The notes beneath the pieces are model-generated. The model saw only the letters and a list, made by a program, of their open reading frames with translations. It was not told the DNA's origin and ran no database searches. A program made the position numbers and the translations under genes. A stretch of 64,000 bases of DNA from CAZCQG01 sp964500775 (GTDB taxonomy: Bacteria > Campylobacterota > Campylobacteria > Campylobacterales > CAZCQG01), in NCBI GenBank assembly GCA_964500775.1, contig CAZCQG010000004.1, forward strand, positions 1-64,000, in the 5' to 3' direction. Shown piece after piece: positions 7,855 through 17,199 of this stretch (position 1 is the stretch's first letter; every line of letters begins with the position of its first letter).

Positions 7855-9015
7855 TTACTTTAGATGAAGAAATTCTTTTATTTCATCAACTTTATCACAT
7901 TTCTCCCAAGAGAATTCCGGCAGTTCTCTTCCGAAATGTCCGTAACTAGCGCTCTTTTTATAAATCGGTTGCAATAGCCGTAATTTTTCTATTATTCCCC
8001 GCGGCGTGAGGTCAAAAAGTCTCTCGACACATTTCTCTATTTTTGTATCATCCACCTTTCCCGTGCCGTGCGTATCGACCATCACCGAAACCGGATGTAC
8101 CACGCCGATTGCATAGGCGACTTGAATCGTTACTTTTTCACACGCACCCGAAGCTACGAGATTCTTCGCTACGTATCTCGCCGCATACGCGCCGCTTCTA
8201 TCGACTTTACTTGGGTCTTTGCCGCTAAAAGCCCCTCCGCCGTGCGGACACATCCCGCCGTAGGTATCGACGATGATCTTTCTCCCCGTTAGCCCTGCAT
8301 CCCCTTGAGGACCACCGATGACAAATCGACCCGTGGGGTTTATGTGGTATTTGACGTTATCATTCATATACTCTTTAGGTATCACGCTGCGGATAATCTC
8401 CTCAATGACGGCATCTTTTAATCTGTTTTGTTCCACTTCGGGGGAGTGTTGCGTGGAGACTACTACCGTATCTATACACTTCGGTTTTCCGTTTTCATAC
8501 CGCACCGTCACTTGTGCTTTTCCGTCGGGTCGCAAAAAAGGTAATGTCCCGCTTTTACGCGCTTTCGCCAATCCTTCGGTCAATCTATGTGCGAGATAGA
8601 TTGGGAGCGGCATCAAGGTATCGGTCTCCTTGCAGGCATAACCGAACATCAGCCCTTGATCACCTGCGCCTAGTTCGCCGTTCTCTTGATCGACCCCTAT
8701 ATTTATGTCTGGGCTTTGTTCACCGATGCCATTCAGCACACCCGCACTTCGATAATCAAACCCAAACAACGCATCGGTATACCCTATCTCTCGTATCGTC
8801 TCTCGCGCGATGTCTTGCATTGGTGCATAAGTATCTGTTTTTAGCTCTCCCGCGATGATGCAAAGCCCGTTTGAAAGCATAGTCTCGCACGCTACCCTTG
8901 CCTTGGGGTCTCTTTCTATTATATAGTCAAGTATCGCATCGCTTATTTGATCCGCCATCTTATCGGGATGCCCTTCGGTGACCGATTCTGAAGTAAATAA
9001 AAAATCTTTTCCCAT
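7855..9015 (-). CDS. metK: S-adenosylmethionine synthetase
   Basis: 386 residues, full length. It makes S-adenosylmethionine from methionine and ATP in the cytoplasm. Family signatures are complete: TEGHPDKMADQISDAILD at the N-terminus, GAGDQGLMFGYACKET in the middle and GGGAFSGKDPSKVDRS. The ATG at 9015 has an AGAGG site upstream. It sits 22 bases after the unknown EF-hand-like gene on the same strand and may be co-transcribed with it, although there is no evident functional link. Confidence 0.97.
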   Translation of the reverse strand: MGKDFLFTSESVTEGHPDKMADQISDAILDYIIERDPKARVACETMLSNGLCIIAGELKTDTYAPMQDIARETIREIGYTDALFGFDYRSAGVLNGIGEQSPDINIGVDQENGELGAGDQGLMFGYACKETDTLMPLPIYLAHRLTEGLAKARKSGTLPFLRPDGKAQVTVRYENGKPKCIDTVVVSTQHSPEVEQNRLKDAVIEEIIRSVIPKEYMNDNVKYHINPTGRFVIGGPQGDAGLTGRKIIVDTYGGMCPHGGGAFSGKDPSKVDRSGAYAARYVAKNLVASGACEKVTIQVAYAIGVVHPVSVMVDTHGTGKVDDTKIEKCVERLFDLTPRGIIEKLRLLQPIYKKSASYGHFGRELPEFSWEKCDKVDEIKEFLHLK

Positions 9016-9037
9016 TATTTGTTTTCCTCTGTCAATA

Positions 9038-9742
9038 TTACGCTACCGTTTGGAGCGCACTTTTTAAATCGTATTTCTCTTCTCCTGCTCTCTCATAAGC
9101 ATCAAAGAATTTCAAAAAAAGGTTTTTCAGCTCTTCTGATGTACTTTCGCCTGCTTTTGGGTTATATATATGCTCTTTCATCGCTTCGATATAACCGCCG
9201 TTATAGTAGTCTTGCGTCGACGACTGATATGGTATTCCCGTCTCTTCGCTTAGCCTTGCGAGTAAATTATCTTTATTTAACTGAAAGCCTATCATCGCCA
9301 TCATTTCAAACTCTTCTTTTTCGCTCATCCCTTCACTGCGCATTATCTCAAAAGTATCGTAAATTCGCTCTTTTTCAGCCATAGGCATATTTTGAGGAAT
9401 CATCGCCATCATTGAGCCGATTCCCACTTTTACTATTCCATCGTTATTATAATCGAGATTCTCATACCGATGCGCTAAAAGATTTATCGCCCCTTCCTCG
9501 TCCAAGGAATCTACGTTTATAGTATCCGCCAAGCTATGGTAATGTTGCAATACTCGTAAATCTTTTTCGTCCATATTTTCTAAATATTCTTTTGCCTCAC
9601 CGTATGCAATGTCTTTTGCAGCGGTATATATCTCCTCAAATCGCGTTACCGTTTTGTCATCTCTTTCAGGACCGATACTGCTTGCTTCATTAAATTTTTT
9701 CATAAAAGCCACATGCTCTTGGTATTTTTGAGGTATTTGCAT
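9038..9742 (-). CDS. Hypothetical protein with an EF-hand-like loop
   Basis: 234 residues, acidic, with no signal peptide or membrane segment. I do not recognise the family. The stretch LDYNNDGIVKVGI fits the first half of an EF-hand calcium loop (Asp1, Asn3, Asp5, Gly6 and a hydrophobic residue at 8), but position 12 is Ile rather than Glu or Asp, so calcium binding would be weak if present. The rest is predicted mostly helical, rich in Glu, Lys and Met. The ATG at 9742 has an AAGGAG site. It is divergent from ahpC across a possible iron or peroxide operator, so it could share that regulation. Confidence 0.75.
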   Translation of the reverse strand: MQIPQKYQEHVAFMKKFNEASSIGPERDDKTVTRFEEIYTAAKDIAYGEAKEYLENMDEKDLRVLQHYHSLADTINVDSLDEEGAINLLAHRYENLDYNNDGIVKVGIGSMMAMIPQNMPMAEKERIYDTFEIMRSEGMSEKEEFEMMAMIGFQLNKDNLLARLSEETGIPYQSSTQDYYNGGYIEAMKEHIYNPKAGESTSEELKNLFLKFFDAYERAGEEKYDLKSALQTVA

Positions 9743-9796
9743 ATTCGCTCCTTTTTTTATAAGAGTTTAAAAACAAACAATTTTTATGCCAAAGAT

Positions 9797-9836
9797 AAAA
9801 ATTATTATCATTATTTAAATAAAAAACGGTTAGAAT
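9797..9836 (+). promoter_or_regulatory. Possible Fur/PerR-type operator and -10 element of ahpC
   Basis: The AT-rich stretch AATTATTATCATTATTT (9799-9815) resembles Fur/PerR operator half-sites (ATTATCATTAT). It lies just upstream of TAGAAT (9831-9836), a plausible -10 element about 30 bases before the ahpC start. In Campylobacter jejuni ahpC is repressed by PerR (established knowledge), so such an operator is expected here. The match was judged by eye only. Confidence 0.4.
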
Positions 9837-9865
9837 TACAAACATAATTTATTTGAGGAGAAAAA

Positions 9866-10462
9866 ATGTTAGTTACAAAAAAAGCACCAAACTTTACTGC
9901 TACGGCCGTTATGGGAAATAATGAAATCAAAGGTGATTTCGAGCTTTACAAAAATTTCGGAGAAAAAGGGACGGTTCTTTTCTTTTATCCATTGGACTTC
10001 ACGTTTGTATGTCCTAGCGAAATCATCGCGTTTGACAAAAGACTCGAAGAGTTTACAAGTAGAGGTATCAATGTAATAGGCGTATCAATCGATAGCCAAT
10101 TTTCACACTTTGCATGGAAAAATACCGCAGTAAACCAAGGCGGTATCGGGCAAGTAAGATTCCCGCTCGTAGCGGACATCACAAAACAAATCAGTCGTGA
10201 TTTTGACGTGTTGGTCAATGAAAGCGTTGCACTTCGAGGTTCATTCCTTATAGATAAAGATGGCACCGTAAGACATGCGGTCATCAACGACCTTCCGCTC
10301 GGAAGAAATATCGATGAGATGATAAGAATGGTAGATACTATGCTCTATACCAACGAACACGGCGAAGTTTGCCCTGCAGGTTGGAATAAAGGCGATAAAG
10401 CGATGAAAGCTACAACTAGCGGCGTAGCGGAATATTTAGCCCAAAACGCTAGCGCTCTATAA
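9866..10462 (+). CDS. ahpC: 2-Cys peroxiredoxin (AhpC/TSA family)
   Basis: 198 residues. It reduces hydrogen peroxide and organic peroxides using thiol donors. The peroxidatic Cys is C49 in DFTFVCPSE and the resolving Cys is C169 in GEVCPAGW, so it is a typical dimeric 2-Cys enzyme. The ATG follows TGAGGAG. No AhpF is adjacent, so electrons probably come from thioredoxin (inference). The gene is divergent from the EF-hand-like gene and convergent with dxs, with 3 bases between the stops. Confidence 0.96.
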   Translation: MLVTKKAPNFTATAVMGNNEIKGDFELYKNFGEKGTVLFFYPLDFTFVCPSEIIAFDKRLEEFTSRGINVIGVSIDSQFSHFAWKNTAVNQGGIGQVRFPLVADITKQISRDFDVLVNESVALRGSFLIDKDGTVRHAVINDLPLGRNIDEMIRMVDTMLYTNEHGEVCPAGWNKGDKAMKATTSGVAEYLAQNASAL

Positions 10463-10465
10463 TTT

Positions 10466-12307
10466 CTAAGCGGGGTTTTTCCCGCTTAAGATTCTCTCTG
10501 CTATCTTCTCAGGTGTAACGCCCAGCATATCTTCTATAAGCTCTGTTTTTCCGTGTGCTATAACGCTTGTGTCGTATTCAAACGTAGTTATTAAAACATT
10601 TCGAATCTCATTTTCGTGAAGAAAATCACGCAATATCGACCCCACGCCGCCGAATTTTGCACTATCGCTAAAAACGTACCAATGAGAGTGCTCATTCGCA
10701 AGCGACAATAGCATACTAGAATCTAAGGGATTTACAAATCGTAAATCCAAAATCGCTATCTCTTCCTCAAAAAAATCTGCGGTTGCAAATGCTTTATTTA
10801 CGCCGTTTCCATAACCGATAAATAGTTTTTCGCTTTTACCTTTTTTGAGCAATTCGGCTTTTCCTAGAGAAAAATTACTTTTAGGGTAGTCGATAGGATT
10901 CTTAAATGCGCCGCGAGGATACCTAAATGCGCACGGCTTGTCGAGTAAGTATGCAAACTTCACCCCTTCGATCAGTGAATAATCATCTCTAGGTGCAAAC
11001 TGTACGATATTACTTGCACACCGCAGAAATGCGATGTCGTGGATTCCTTGGTGGGTCTCTCCGTCCTCTCCGACAATACCGGCTCTATCTATGGCGAAAG
11101 AGACTGGGAGATTCATCAAATTGACATCGTGAATGATTTGATCAAATCCTCTTTGCAAAAACGTAGAATAGATGGCGACAAAAGGCTTCAGCCCCTCTTT
11201 CGCACTCGCCGCCATAGAAGTAACGGCGTGTTGCTCGGCAATAGCCACATCCCAAAATCTCTCGGGAAATGTTTCGATGAGTTTGCTCATACCCGTACCG
11301 CTAGGCATCGCGGCGGTCACCCCCACTACGTCTTTATTGTTTTGCGCCAAATCAAATAGTGCTTCGGAAAAAATATCGGTAGCCGATTTTTTGGAAGAAG
11401 GACTCGATATTTTCTCCCCGCTTTTTATATCAAAAGGACCTACCCCGTGCCAATGCTCCAAGCACCCTTCGGCGACTTTATACCCTTTCCCTTTTGTGGT
11501 TTGGGCATGGATGATTACCGGTCGACCTAGCTCTTTTGCCTGTTTATAGGTTTCGATGAGTTCTTTGAGATTGTGCCCGTTTATCGGACCGATATAATCT
11601 ATCCCCAACTCTTCAAAAAGCATTCCTGGGGTGATTAGCTTCAAGCTCTCTTCAAAGCGCTTGGCAATATAGGTGGCAGATTCGGGCATATGGGCGAGTA
11701 CTTTTTCAAACTGATGCTTTACACTTTGGAAAAATCTCCCCGCAAATGCTTGGGAGAGGTATTTTGAGATCGCTCCGATAGGTTTTGAGATCGACATTTC
11801 GTTGTCATTGAGGATAATAACGACGGGATATTTTCTATCGCCGAGTTCATTGAGTGCTTCATACACCATTCCCGCACTCATAGAACCATCCCCTATCAAC
11901 GCTACGGGAATCCTCTTTTCATTTTTGAGCTTGATCGACTTTGCCGCGCCGATAGCGAGTGAAATAGAAGTAGAGCTATGTCCTGCGATAAAGTAGTCGT
12001 ACTGCGATTCGCTAGGGTTGGTAAAACCGCTCACTCCTTCAAACTGGCGTAAAGTGTCGAATCTCTCCCATCGTCCTGTAAGTAGTTTATGAGCGTATGC
12101 CTGATGCGATACGTCAAAGATAAAGGGATCGTGCTCGACGTCAAAGACATAGTGCATCGCCACTATTAACTCTACCGCGCCGAGCGTAGAACTCAAATGT
12201 CCCCCGTTTTTGCTTACGCTCTTTAGTATCTGCTCCCGAATATCGTGGGAAAGTGTCTCTAGCTCCTTGAGTGAGTAACTTTTGATATTCCTATAACTTT
12301 CACCCAT
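10466..12307 (-). CDS. dxs: 1-deoxy-D-xylulose-5-phosphate synthase
   Basis: 613 residues. A thiamine diphosphate enzyme that joins pyruvate and glyceraldehyde-3-phosphate in the first step of the MEP isoprenoid pathway. The ThDP-binding motif GDGSMSAGMVYEALN-x-N is present, as are the transketolase-type catalytic Glu region (AIAEQHAV), DRAGIVGEDG and HAQTTKGKGY. The ATG at 12307 overlaps the 3' end of fliH by 8 bases. The same hisC-fliF-fliG-fliH-dxs order exists in Campylobacter jejuni, so isoprenoid synthesis is transcribed with the flagellar basal-body genes. Confidence 0.97.
   Translation of the reverse strand: MGESYRNIKSYSLKELETLSHDIREQILKSVSKNGGHLSSTLGAVELIVAMHYVFDVEHDPFIFDVSHQAYAHKLLTGRWERFDTLRQFEGVSGFTNPSESQYDYFIAGHSSTSISLAIGAAKSIKLKNEKRIPVALIGDGSMSAGMVYEALNELGDRKYPVVIILNDNEMSISKPIGAISKYLSQAFAGRFFQSVKHQFEKVLAHMPESATYIAKRFEESLKLITPGMLFEELGIDYIGPINGHNLKELIETYKQAKELGRPVIIHAQTTKGKGYKVAEGCLEHWHGVGPFDIKSGEKISSPSSKKSATDIFSEALFDLAQNNKDVVGVTAAMPSGTGMSKLIETFPERFWDVAIAEQHAVTSMAASAKEGLKPFVAIYSTFLQRGFDQIIHDVNLMNLPVSFAIDRAGIVGEDGETHQGIHDIAFLRCASNIVQFAPRDDYSLIEGVKFAYLLDKPCAFRYPRGAFKNPIDYPKSNFSLGKAELLKKGKSEKLFIGYGNGVNKAFATADFFEEEIAILDLRFVNPLDSSMLLSLANEHSHWYVFSDSAKFGGVGSILRDFLHENEIRNVLITTFEYDTSVIAHGKTELIEDMLGVTPEKIAERILSGKNPA
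10468..10487. terminator. Hairpin between the convergent ahpC and dxs genes, inside the dxs 3' end
   Basis: AAGCGGG and CCCGCTT (10468-10474 and 10481-10487) form a 7-bp stem around a GTTTTT loop. The hairpin overlaps the last codons and stop of dxs and lies just past the ahpC stop, so one sequence could serve both transcripts. There is no strong U tract on either strand, so termination may be weak. Confidence 0.4.
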
Positions 12308-13166
12308 CCTCTTTTCTACTCTCTAATATTGAATTTTTTAGGTTTTGGTATCTTGAAAGGACGCTTCCATCTATATTTCCGCTATCGCTTATTATCACCA
12401 CGCCACCTTTTGCGATGGCTTTATCGGATTCAATCTTCACCCTTGAATCAGATTCGAGATTGGATTTGACAAATTCCGCTTCTTTGGGATTGAGCTTGAG
12501 TTTTATGGAAGTCGCCTCTTTGAGGTTTTCGATGAGTGCTTTTGAAAGCGCCAAGGCAATCTCCTCTCCTCTCTCCGAAACTTCCGAAACTATCACCTCT
12601 TTGGAAATATCCACGGCGACGGAGCTCAACTCCTTTTCAAGTCCCAAATAACCGCTTTCTAGTTCTTTAAGTTTTTCATTGAGCACTTTTATAGAATCTA
12701 AGAAAGATTCTTTAAGAGTGTTAAACTTTTGTTCGTTTTCCGCTTCCGCCTTTTCAATGCCCTCTTTTAGCCCTTTTTCATACGATTCTTGTTTTTGCTC
12801 GGAGATTCTTTTTTCGAAGTCCTCGTTTTGTTTTTCCATATTGAGTTGGAGCTTTGCTAAGGATTCTGCGAGTTTATCAGATTTGGAAAGAAGCGCCTCG
12901 ATGATTTCATTATTGATGGGTTGTTGCACCTCTTGGATAACGGGTTGTTGTTGGGGTGATTCTTGGGGTTTTTGCGCGGGTGTCGGCGGCACGGTGGTAT
13001 TTTCGTTATTTTGCGCTATACCGTACTCAATATCTTTATCGTATTTTTCTTTTATCTTTTTATCGGAAAGTACGTCATTTTGAGTCATAATCTTAAAATT
13101 ATACTTTGCAATATCGTGTTTTACGGCACTTCCGGGAGAGATGATATTTTTTACTTCGTTACTCAA
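12300..13166 (-). CDS. fliH: Flagellar assembly protein FliH
   Basis: 288 residues. FliH binds and restrains the FliI ATPase of the flagellar type III exporter. The N-terminal third is low complexity, with a Pro/Gln-rich stretch at about residues 58-82 (PPTPAQKPQESPQQQPV), then a long coiled coil (about 95-175) and a FliH/HrpE-type C-terminal domain. The start is a TTG at 13164-13166 overlapping the fliG stop by 8 bases; the ATG at 13170 is in another frame and belongs to fliG. The position between fliG and dxs supports the call. Confidence 0.88.
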   Translation of the reverse strand: MSNEVKNIISPGSAVKHDIAKYNFKIMTQNDVLSDKKIKEKYDKDIEYGIAQNNENTTVPPTPAQKPQESPQQQPVIQEVQQPINNEIIEALLSKSDKLAESLAKLQLNMEKQNEDFEKRISEQKQESYEKGLKEGIEKAEAENEQKFNTLKESFLDSIKVLNEKLKELESGYLGLEKELSSVAVDISKEVIVSEVSERGEEIALALSKALIENLKEATSIKLKLNPKEAEFVKSNLESDSRVKIESDKAIAKGGVVIISDSGNIDGSVLSRYQNLKNSILESRKEDG

Positions 13167-14184
13167 CCATATCCTCTTGTTCGCCGAGTTGTATCACGCC
13201 CTCTTCCGCTAGCGACTGCACTACCTCGACGATTTTTCTTTGCGCCCCTTCGACATCTTTTACTTTGACGGCACCCATAAACTGCATCTCCTCGACAAAC
13301 GCTTCTCCTGCTCTTTGGGACATATTGTTCATAAACTTTTGTTTCAGCTCTTCTGCAGAGCTTTTGAGTGCAAGCATAAGGTCTTTTTTGTCGGCGATTT
13401 TGAGGATTTCTCTAATGGAATTGTTATCAAGTTTTTCGATATCTTCAAAAGTAAACATCATCTCTTTAATAGATGTAGCCAATTGCTCATCGATCTGCTC
13501 GATATATGCAAGCGTAGCTTTGGCAGCTTTTTGCCCAAGCCTGTTGAACACTTCCGCAACCGCTCTTGGTCCACCCACTTCGACTTTGTAGGAGGTGAGC
13601 GATTCAAGTTTATTCTCCAACACCGTTGAAACTCTTTTTACGACGGATGGGGAGATGTCGCCGAGGTTTGCCATACGAATAGCGATCTCTGCGCGCAAAT
13701 CATCGGTAAAATATCCGAGTGTCTCCGCCGCACTATTTGGCTCCATATGTGCGAGGATGAGGGCGATGGTTTGGGGGTGTTCGTTGATGATAAAGTCGGC
13801 AAGCTGCTGCGGGCGCACTTTTGAGAGATACGCAAAGTTTGAAGCGCTTTGCATAGACTTTGCGAGTTTATCGAGTACCCTTTTTGCCTCTTCGGGACCG
13901 AGCACTCTATAGAGAATCTCTTTGGCATACTCCATACCGCCCGAGCTGATGTATTGGTTGGATTGGAATATCGCATAAAACTCTTCTAAAATCGAGGTTG
14001 CGATAGATTTGTCTATACCGGTGCTTTGAGCGATATATTTTGATATTTCGGTGATTGTCTCTATATCGAGATGGGCGAAAACTTCACTAGTGAGGTCATC
14101 ACCTAGCTGTATAAGTAATATGGCGATTTTTTCCGCCATAGAGAGTTCGTCAAACTGCGCTTGCTGTGAAGGTGATAAATTCAT
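13159..14184 (-). CDS. fliG: Flagellar motor switch protein FliG
   Basis: 341 residues. FliG links the FliF MS ring to the C ring and takes torque from MotA. The N-terminal AEKIAILLIQLGDD, the middle EHPQTIALILAHM motif (the EHPQ module) and the C-terminal torque helix region (MMFTFEDIEKLDNNSIREIL) are all present, with the charged residues that contact MotA. The ATG at 14184 is 6 bases after the fliF stop. The length is normal. Confidence 0.97.
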   Translation of the reverse strand: MNLSPSQQAQFDELSMAEKIAILLIQLGDDLTSEVFAHLDIETITEISKYIAQSTGIDKSIATSILEEFYAIFQSNQYISSGGMEYAKEILYRVLGPEEAKRVLDKLAKSMQSASNFAYLSKVRPQQLADFIINEHPQTIALILAHMEPNSAAETLGYFTDDLRAEIAIRMANLGDISPSVVKRVSTVLENKLESLTSYKVEVGGPRAVAEVFNRLGQKAAKATLAYIEQIDEQLATSIKEMMFTFEDIEKLDNNSIREILKIADKKDLMLALKSSAEELKQKFMNNMSQRAGEAFVEEMQFMGAVKVKDVEGAQRKIVEVVQSLAEEGVIQLGEQEDMVE

Positions 14185-14190
14185 CTCCCC

Positions 14191-15915
14191 TTACCCCTTT
14201 TTCTTTCCGCCGCCCATATCGGGCAATGCTTCGATTCCAAGCTCGTCGCGTATGAGCGTCTGGAAGAGCGACGCTACCTCTTCGGGCTTCTCTTCGACTA
14301 TCGCCCGCATCTTTTCTAGCATTACATCATAGCGCACTTCGTCTTCATTTACGCCGCCGCCGATGCCGAGCTGTACTTCGATCTTTTTCCTCAAATCACC
14401 TAGCTTATCGGCATCATTCTCATCGTCTTCATCCATACTGATAAGCGATTCGGGCATCCCGTCTTCATCCACCGCATCTGAAAGCATCTTGTTGACAAAC
14501 GGAACGATGACTTGTTTGTAGAAGATAAACAAGACGATTGCGGCGACGAGATATTTGAGGAGCGGTGCCAACGGGGTAGCGAATCGTTTTATCTCATCCA
14601 TCACGATCTCATACTTACTGCGCACCTCTATCGAAGCTAGCTTAGTATCAAATCTAAAGTTAGAGACACTCACCTCATCCCCTCTATCTTGTGAGTAACC
14701 GATAGCTTGGCGTACGAGAGCACTGATGGAGGTCAGCTCTTCTTCGGAGAGGGCGGTATATTTGACCTCTTCGCCGTTTGGACCGTCTATCACTTCGTGT
14801 TTGCCATCCACCACGACAGCCGCACTCACCCTTTTTATGGTCGCAAATTCCCCTTTGATGCTTGAAGTGGTCTTACTGATCTCATAATTCGTAGTCGTTT
14901 GTGATTTTTCGTATTTCTCTTTGAGTTCGTTATCCTCTAGCCCTTGTACCGGACCGATATTGCTCACCGCTCCGGGGACGCCGCCTATCTCTTTTGGCTT
15001 GTAGCCTTCCCTTTTTTCTTCGAGGTTTTGTTCGCTCCTCACGACGTTTTCGGGATCGTATTGCTCTTTTGTCGATTCTTTTTGGGAGAAATCAAAATCT
15101 ATATTGATCTTCGCTACTACTCTGTTTTGTCCGCCCACTACGGGGGCTAAGATATTGAGGATTTTTTCTTCATAGACTTTTTCGAGATTCTGCTTATATT
15201 TGAGTTGTGCCGCTGCGAGTTCGCGGGAGGTGGTAAGCTCATCCCCTTCGCCCATCGGTTCGCCGTCTTGATTGACGATTCTTACGTTTTCGGCTTTGAG
15301 CTTGGGTATGGATGCGGCGACGAGATTTTTAATACCGATGACTTGCTTGGTAGAGAGTACCATATTCGGCACCAACGTAAGCACTACCGAAGCAGTAGGA
15401 GGGACGTCTTTGCTCACGAAAACAGATTCTTTAGGGAGTGCGATGCTCACATCCGCTTTTTCCACGGGGCGGAGCGATTGGATCGTTTTTGAGAGCTCTC
15501 CTTCGATAGCACGCAAGTATTTTATCTGTTGGTCGAAATCGGTCGCGCCGAATTCTTGGGTATCAAAAAGCTCATACCCTATTTGTGAGCTTTTGGGCAA
15601 TCCGGCACTCGCGAGTTTTATCCGCTCTTCATAGACCTTGTCTTGGGGGATAAGTATCACGTCTTCACGCGGAATCTTATAGGGGATATTATCTTGTTGG
15701 AGTTGTTGGATGATAAGTGCGGCATCTTTGGAATCAACACCGTCAAATAGCACCTTATACCCATCGCTCGTCGTACTCGTCTTGGCATTGTAAACCGCCA
15801 AAAAGACGACAAATCCAATCACCGCGACGACGGTCGAAGCAATGACAATCTTTTGCTTCGGATTGAATTTATTAATGATGTTTAAGATTTGCTGGAAGAC
15901 AATTTTTATATCCAA
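14191..15915 (-). CDS. fliF: Flagellar MS-ring protein FliF
   Basis: 574 residues. FliF forms the MS ring in the inner membrane, the base on which the flagellum assembles. The N-terminal transmembrane segment is at about residues 22-42 and the second near 445-465, with the periplasmic ring-building motifs between (SQIGYELFDTQEFGATDFDQQIKY shortened: YELFDTQEFGATDFDQQIKY). The C-terminal tail that binds FliG is acidic then basic (ends GGGKKKG). The start is TTG at 15913-15915 with GGGGA upstream. It follows hisC by 24 bases. Confidence 0.96.
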   Translation of the reverse strand: MDIKIVFQQILNIINKFNPKQKIVIASTVVAVIGFVVFLAVYNAKTSTTSDGYKVLFDGVDSKDAALIIQQLQQDNIPYKIPREDVILIPQDKVYEERIKLASAGLPKSSQIGYELFDTQEFGATDFDQQIKYLRAIEGELSKTIQSLRPVEKADVSIALPKESVFVSKDVPPTASVVLTLVPNMVLSTKQVIGIKNLVAASIPKLKAENVRIVNQDGEPMGEGDELTTSRELAAAQLKYKQNLEKVYEEKILNILAPVVGGQNRVVAKINIDFDFSQKESTKEQYDPENVVRSEQNLEEKREGYKPKEIGGVPGAVSNIGPVQGLEDNELKEKYEKSQTTTNYEISKTTSSIKGEFATIKRVSAAVVVDGKHEVIDGPNGEEVKYTALSEEELTSISALVRQAIGYSQDRGDEVSVSNFRFDTKLASIEVRSKYEIVMDEIKRFATPLAPLLKYLVAAIVLFIFYKQVIVPFVNKMLSDAVDEDGMPESLISMDEDDENDADKLGDLRKKIEVQLGIGGGVNEDEVRYDVMLEKMRAIVEEKPEEVASLFQTLIRDELGIEALPDMGGGKKKG

Positions 15916-15939
15916 ATCACTTTTCCCCGATTATCAATT

Positions 15940-17037
15940 TCACAATAAAGCGTTTATTTTTGCGAAGAAAATATCATTTTCCCGCTCCGTCCCTATCGTC
16001 ACACGGATACCGTTAAGACCGTAAGACTTGAGATTTCGGACGATTACCCCTTGTTTGAGGAGCGCATCGGAAAGCTGTGTGCCGTCATATTTCGTTTCAT
16101 CAAATAGTATCGTAATAAAGTTTGTGTAACTCTCAATATATTTAAACCCTTTTTCTTTGCAAAACGCCTCGTATCTCCCCATCTGTGAAAAACAGGCTTG
16201 AAGCGAATCTTGTACAAATGCTTCGTCATCTAGCGCTTCGATAGCAGCGGCTAGTGAAAGGGTGGTGATATTAAACGGAGGGCGGATTTTATAAAGCGCG
16301 TCCATTATCTCTTTTTGGGCGATACCGTACCCTACGCGCAGACCGCCGAGACCGTAGGCTTTTGAAAATGTTCCCAAGTAAATAGCGTTTGGATATTTTT
16401 CGATAAGCTCTTGCGGGCGTATCGCCTTTTTGGAATCTTTATACGCCGCATACTCCATATACGCGCAGTCCACCGCTACTAATGTCTCGGGAGAGACGGC
16501 ATCTAAGAATCGATACACCTCGTCCCTATCCAGTGCCTCGCCTAGCGGGTTGTTTGGAGTGCAGAGGAAGACGATTTGGGGATTGTGTTTTTTGTACTCT
16601 TCGATAAACTCATCTATCACGTGCCCGTGCGTTGGGGTACGGATGGTCTGTGCGTCACACTGTGCGGTATAGACCTCATACATCGCGAACGTCGTCTTTG
16701 CCTGCAAGACCTTATCTCCGCGCTCACATTTGGCGTGGATGAGGAACTCTATGATCTGGTCGCTCCCTGCCCCTACGATGATGTTTTTTGATGTTACGCC
16801 GTATTTGTTTGCGAGTTTTTCTTTGAGGGCATACATACTATCATCGGGATAACGAAACGAAAGTGCCGCTATCTCTTGGATTTTTTCGGTGACTTTTTTG
16901 GAGCATCCGTTTGGATTCTCATTGGAGGCGAGTTTGACCACCTCTTCGGGTTTGATGCCGTATTCCCGTACCACAAGCTCAATGGGTTTGCCCGCTTCAT
17001 AAATCTTGATTCTGTCTAATTGAGGGACGAATTGCAT
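15940..17037 (-). CDS. hisC: Histidinol-phosphate aminotransferase
   Basis: 365 residues. A PLP-dependent class I/II aminotransferase that converts imidazole acetol phosphate to histidinol phosphate. The Schiff-base lysine is K226 in GTFSKAYGLGGLRVGYG. The substrate and cofactor residues in LASNENPNG and TPNNPLG are present. It heads the fliFGH-dxs run, as in Campylobacter jejuni, and is divergent from pgm. An aromatic aminotransferase side activity cannot be excluded. Confidence 0.94.
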   Translation of the reverse strand: MQFVPQLDRIKIYEAGKPIELVVREYGIKPEEVVKLASNENPNGCSKKVTEKIQEIAALSFRYPDDSMYALKEKLANKYGVTSKNIIVGAGSDQIIEFLIHAKCERGDKVLQAKTTFAMYEVYTAQCDAQTIRTPTHGHVIDEFIEEYKKHNPQIVFLCTPNNPLGEALDRDEVYRFLDAVSPETLVAVDCAYMEYAAYKDSKKAIRPQELIEKYPNAIYLGTFSKAYGLGGLRVGYGIAQKEIMDALYKIRPPFNITTLSLAAAIEALDDEAFVQDSLQACFSQMGRYEAFCKEKGFKYIESYTNFITILFDETKYDGTQLSDALLKQGVIVRNLKSYGLNGIRVTIGTERENDIFFAKINALL

Positions 17038-17199
17038 TTATTTTCCTGATAAAATTAGGGGATTTAATCGAATATTCTAACCTAAAGTTTATTATTACAA
17101 TTTAAAGTCTGTTTATAAAAATGACCGATTTGGGTTCATTGTTTTTTAAAGCACCCAAAGTTAAAATCAACTATCACTCTAATGACACAAGGAAACACT

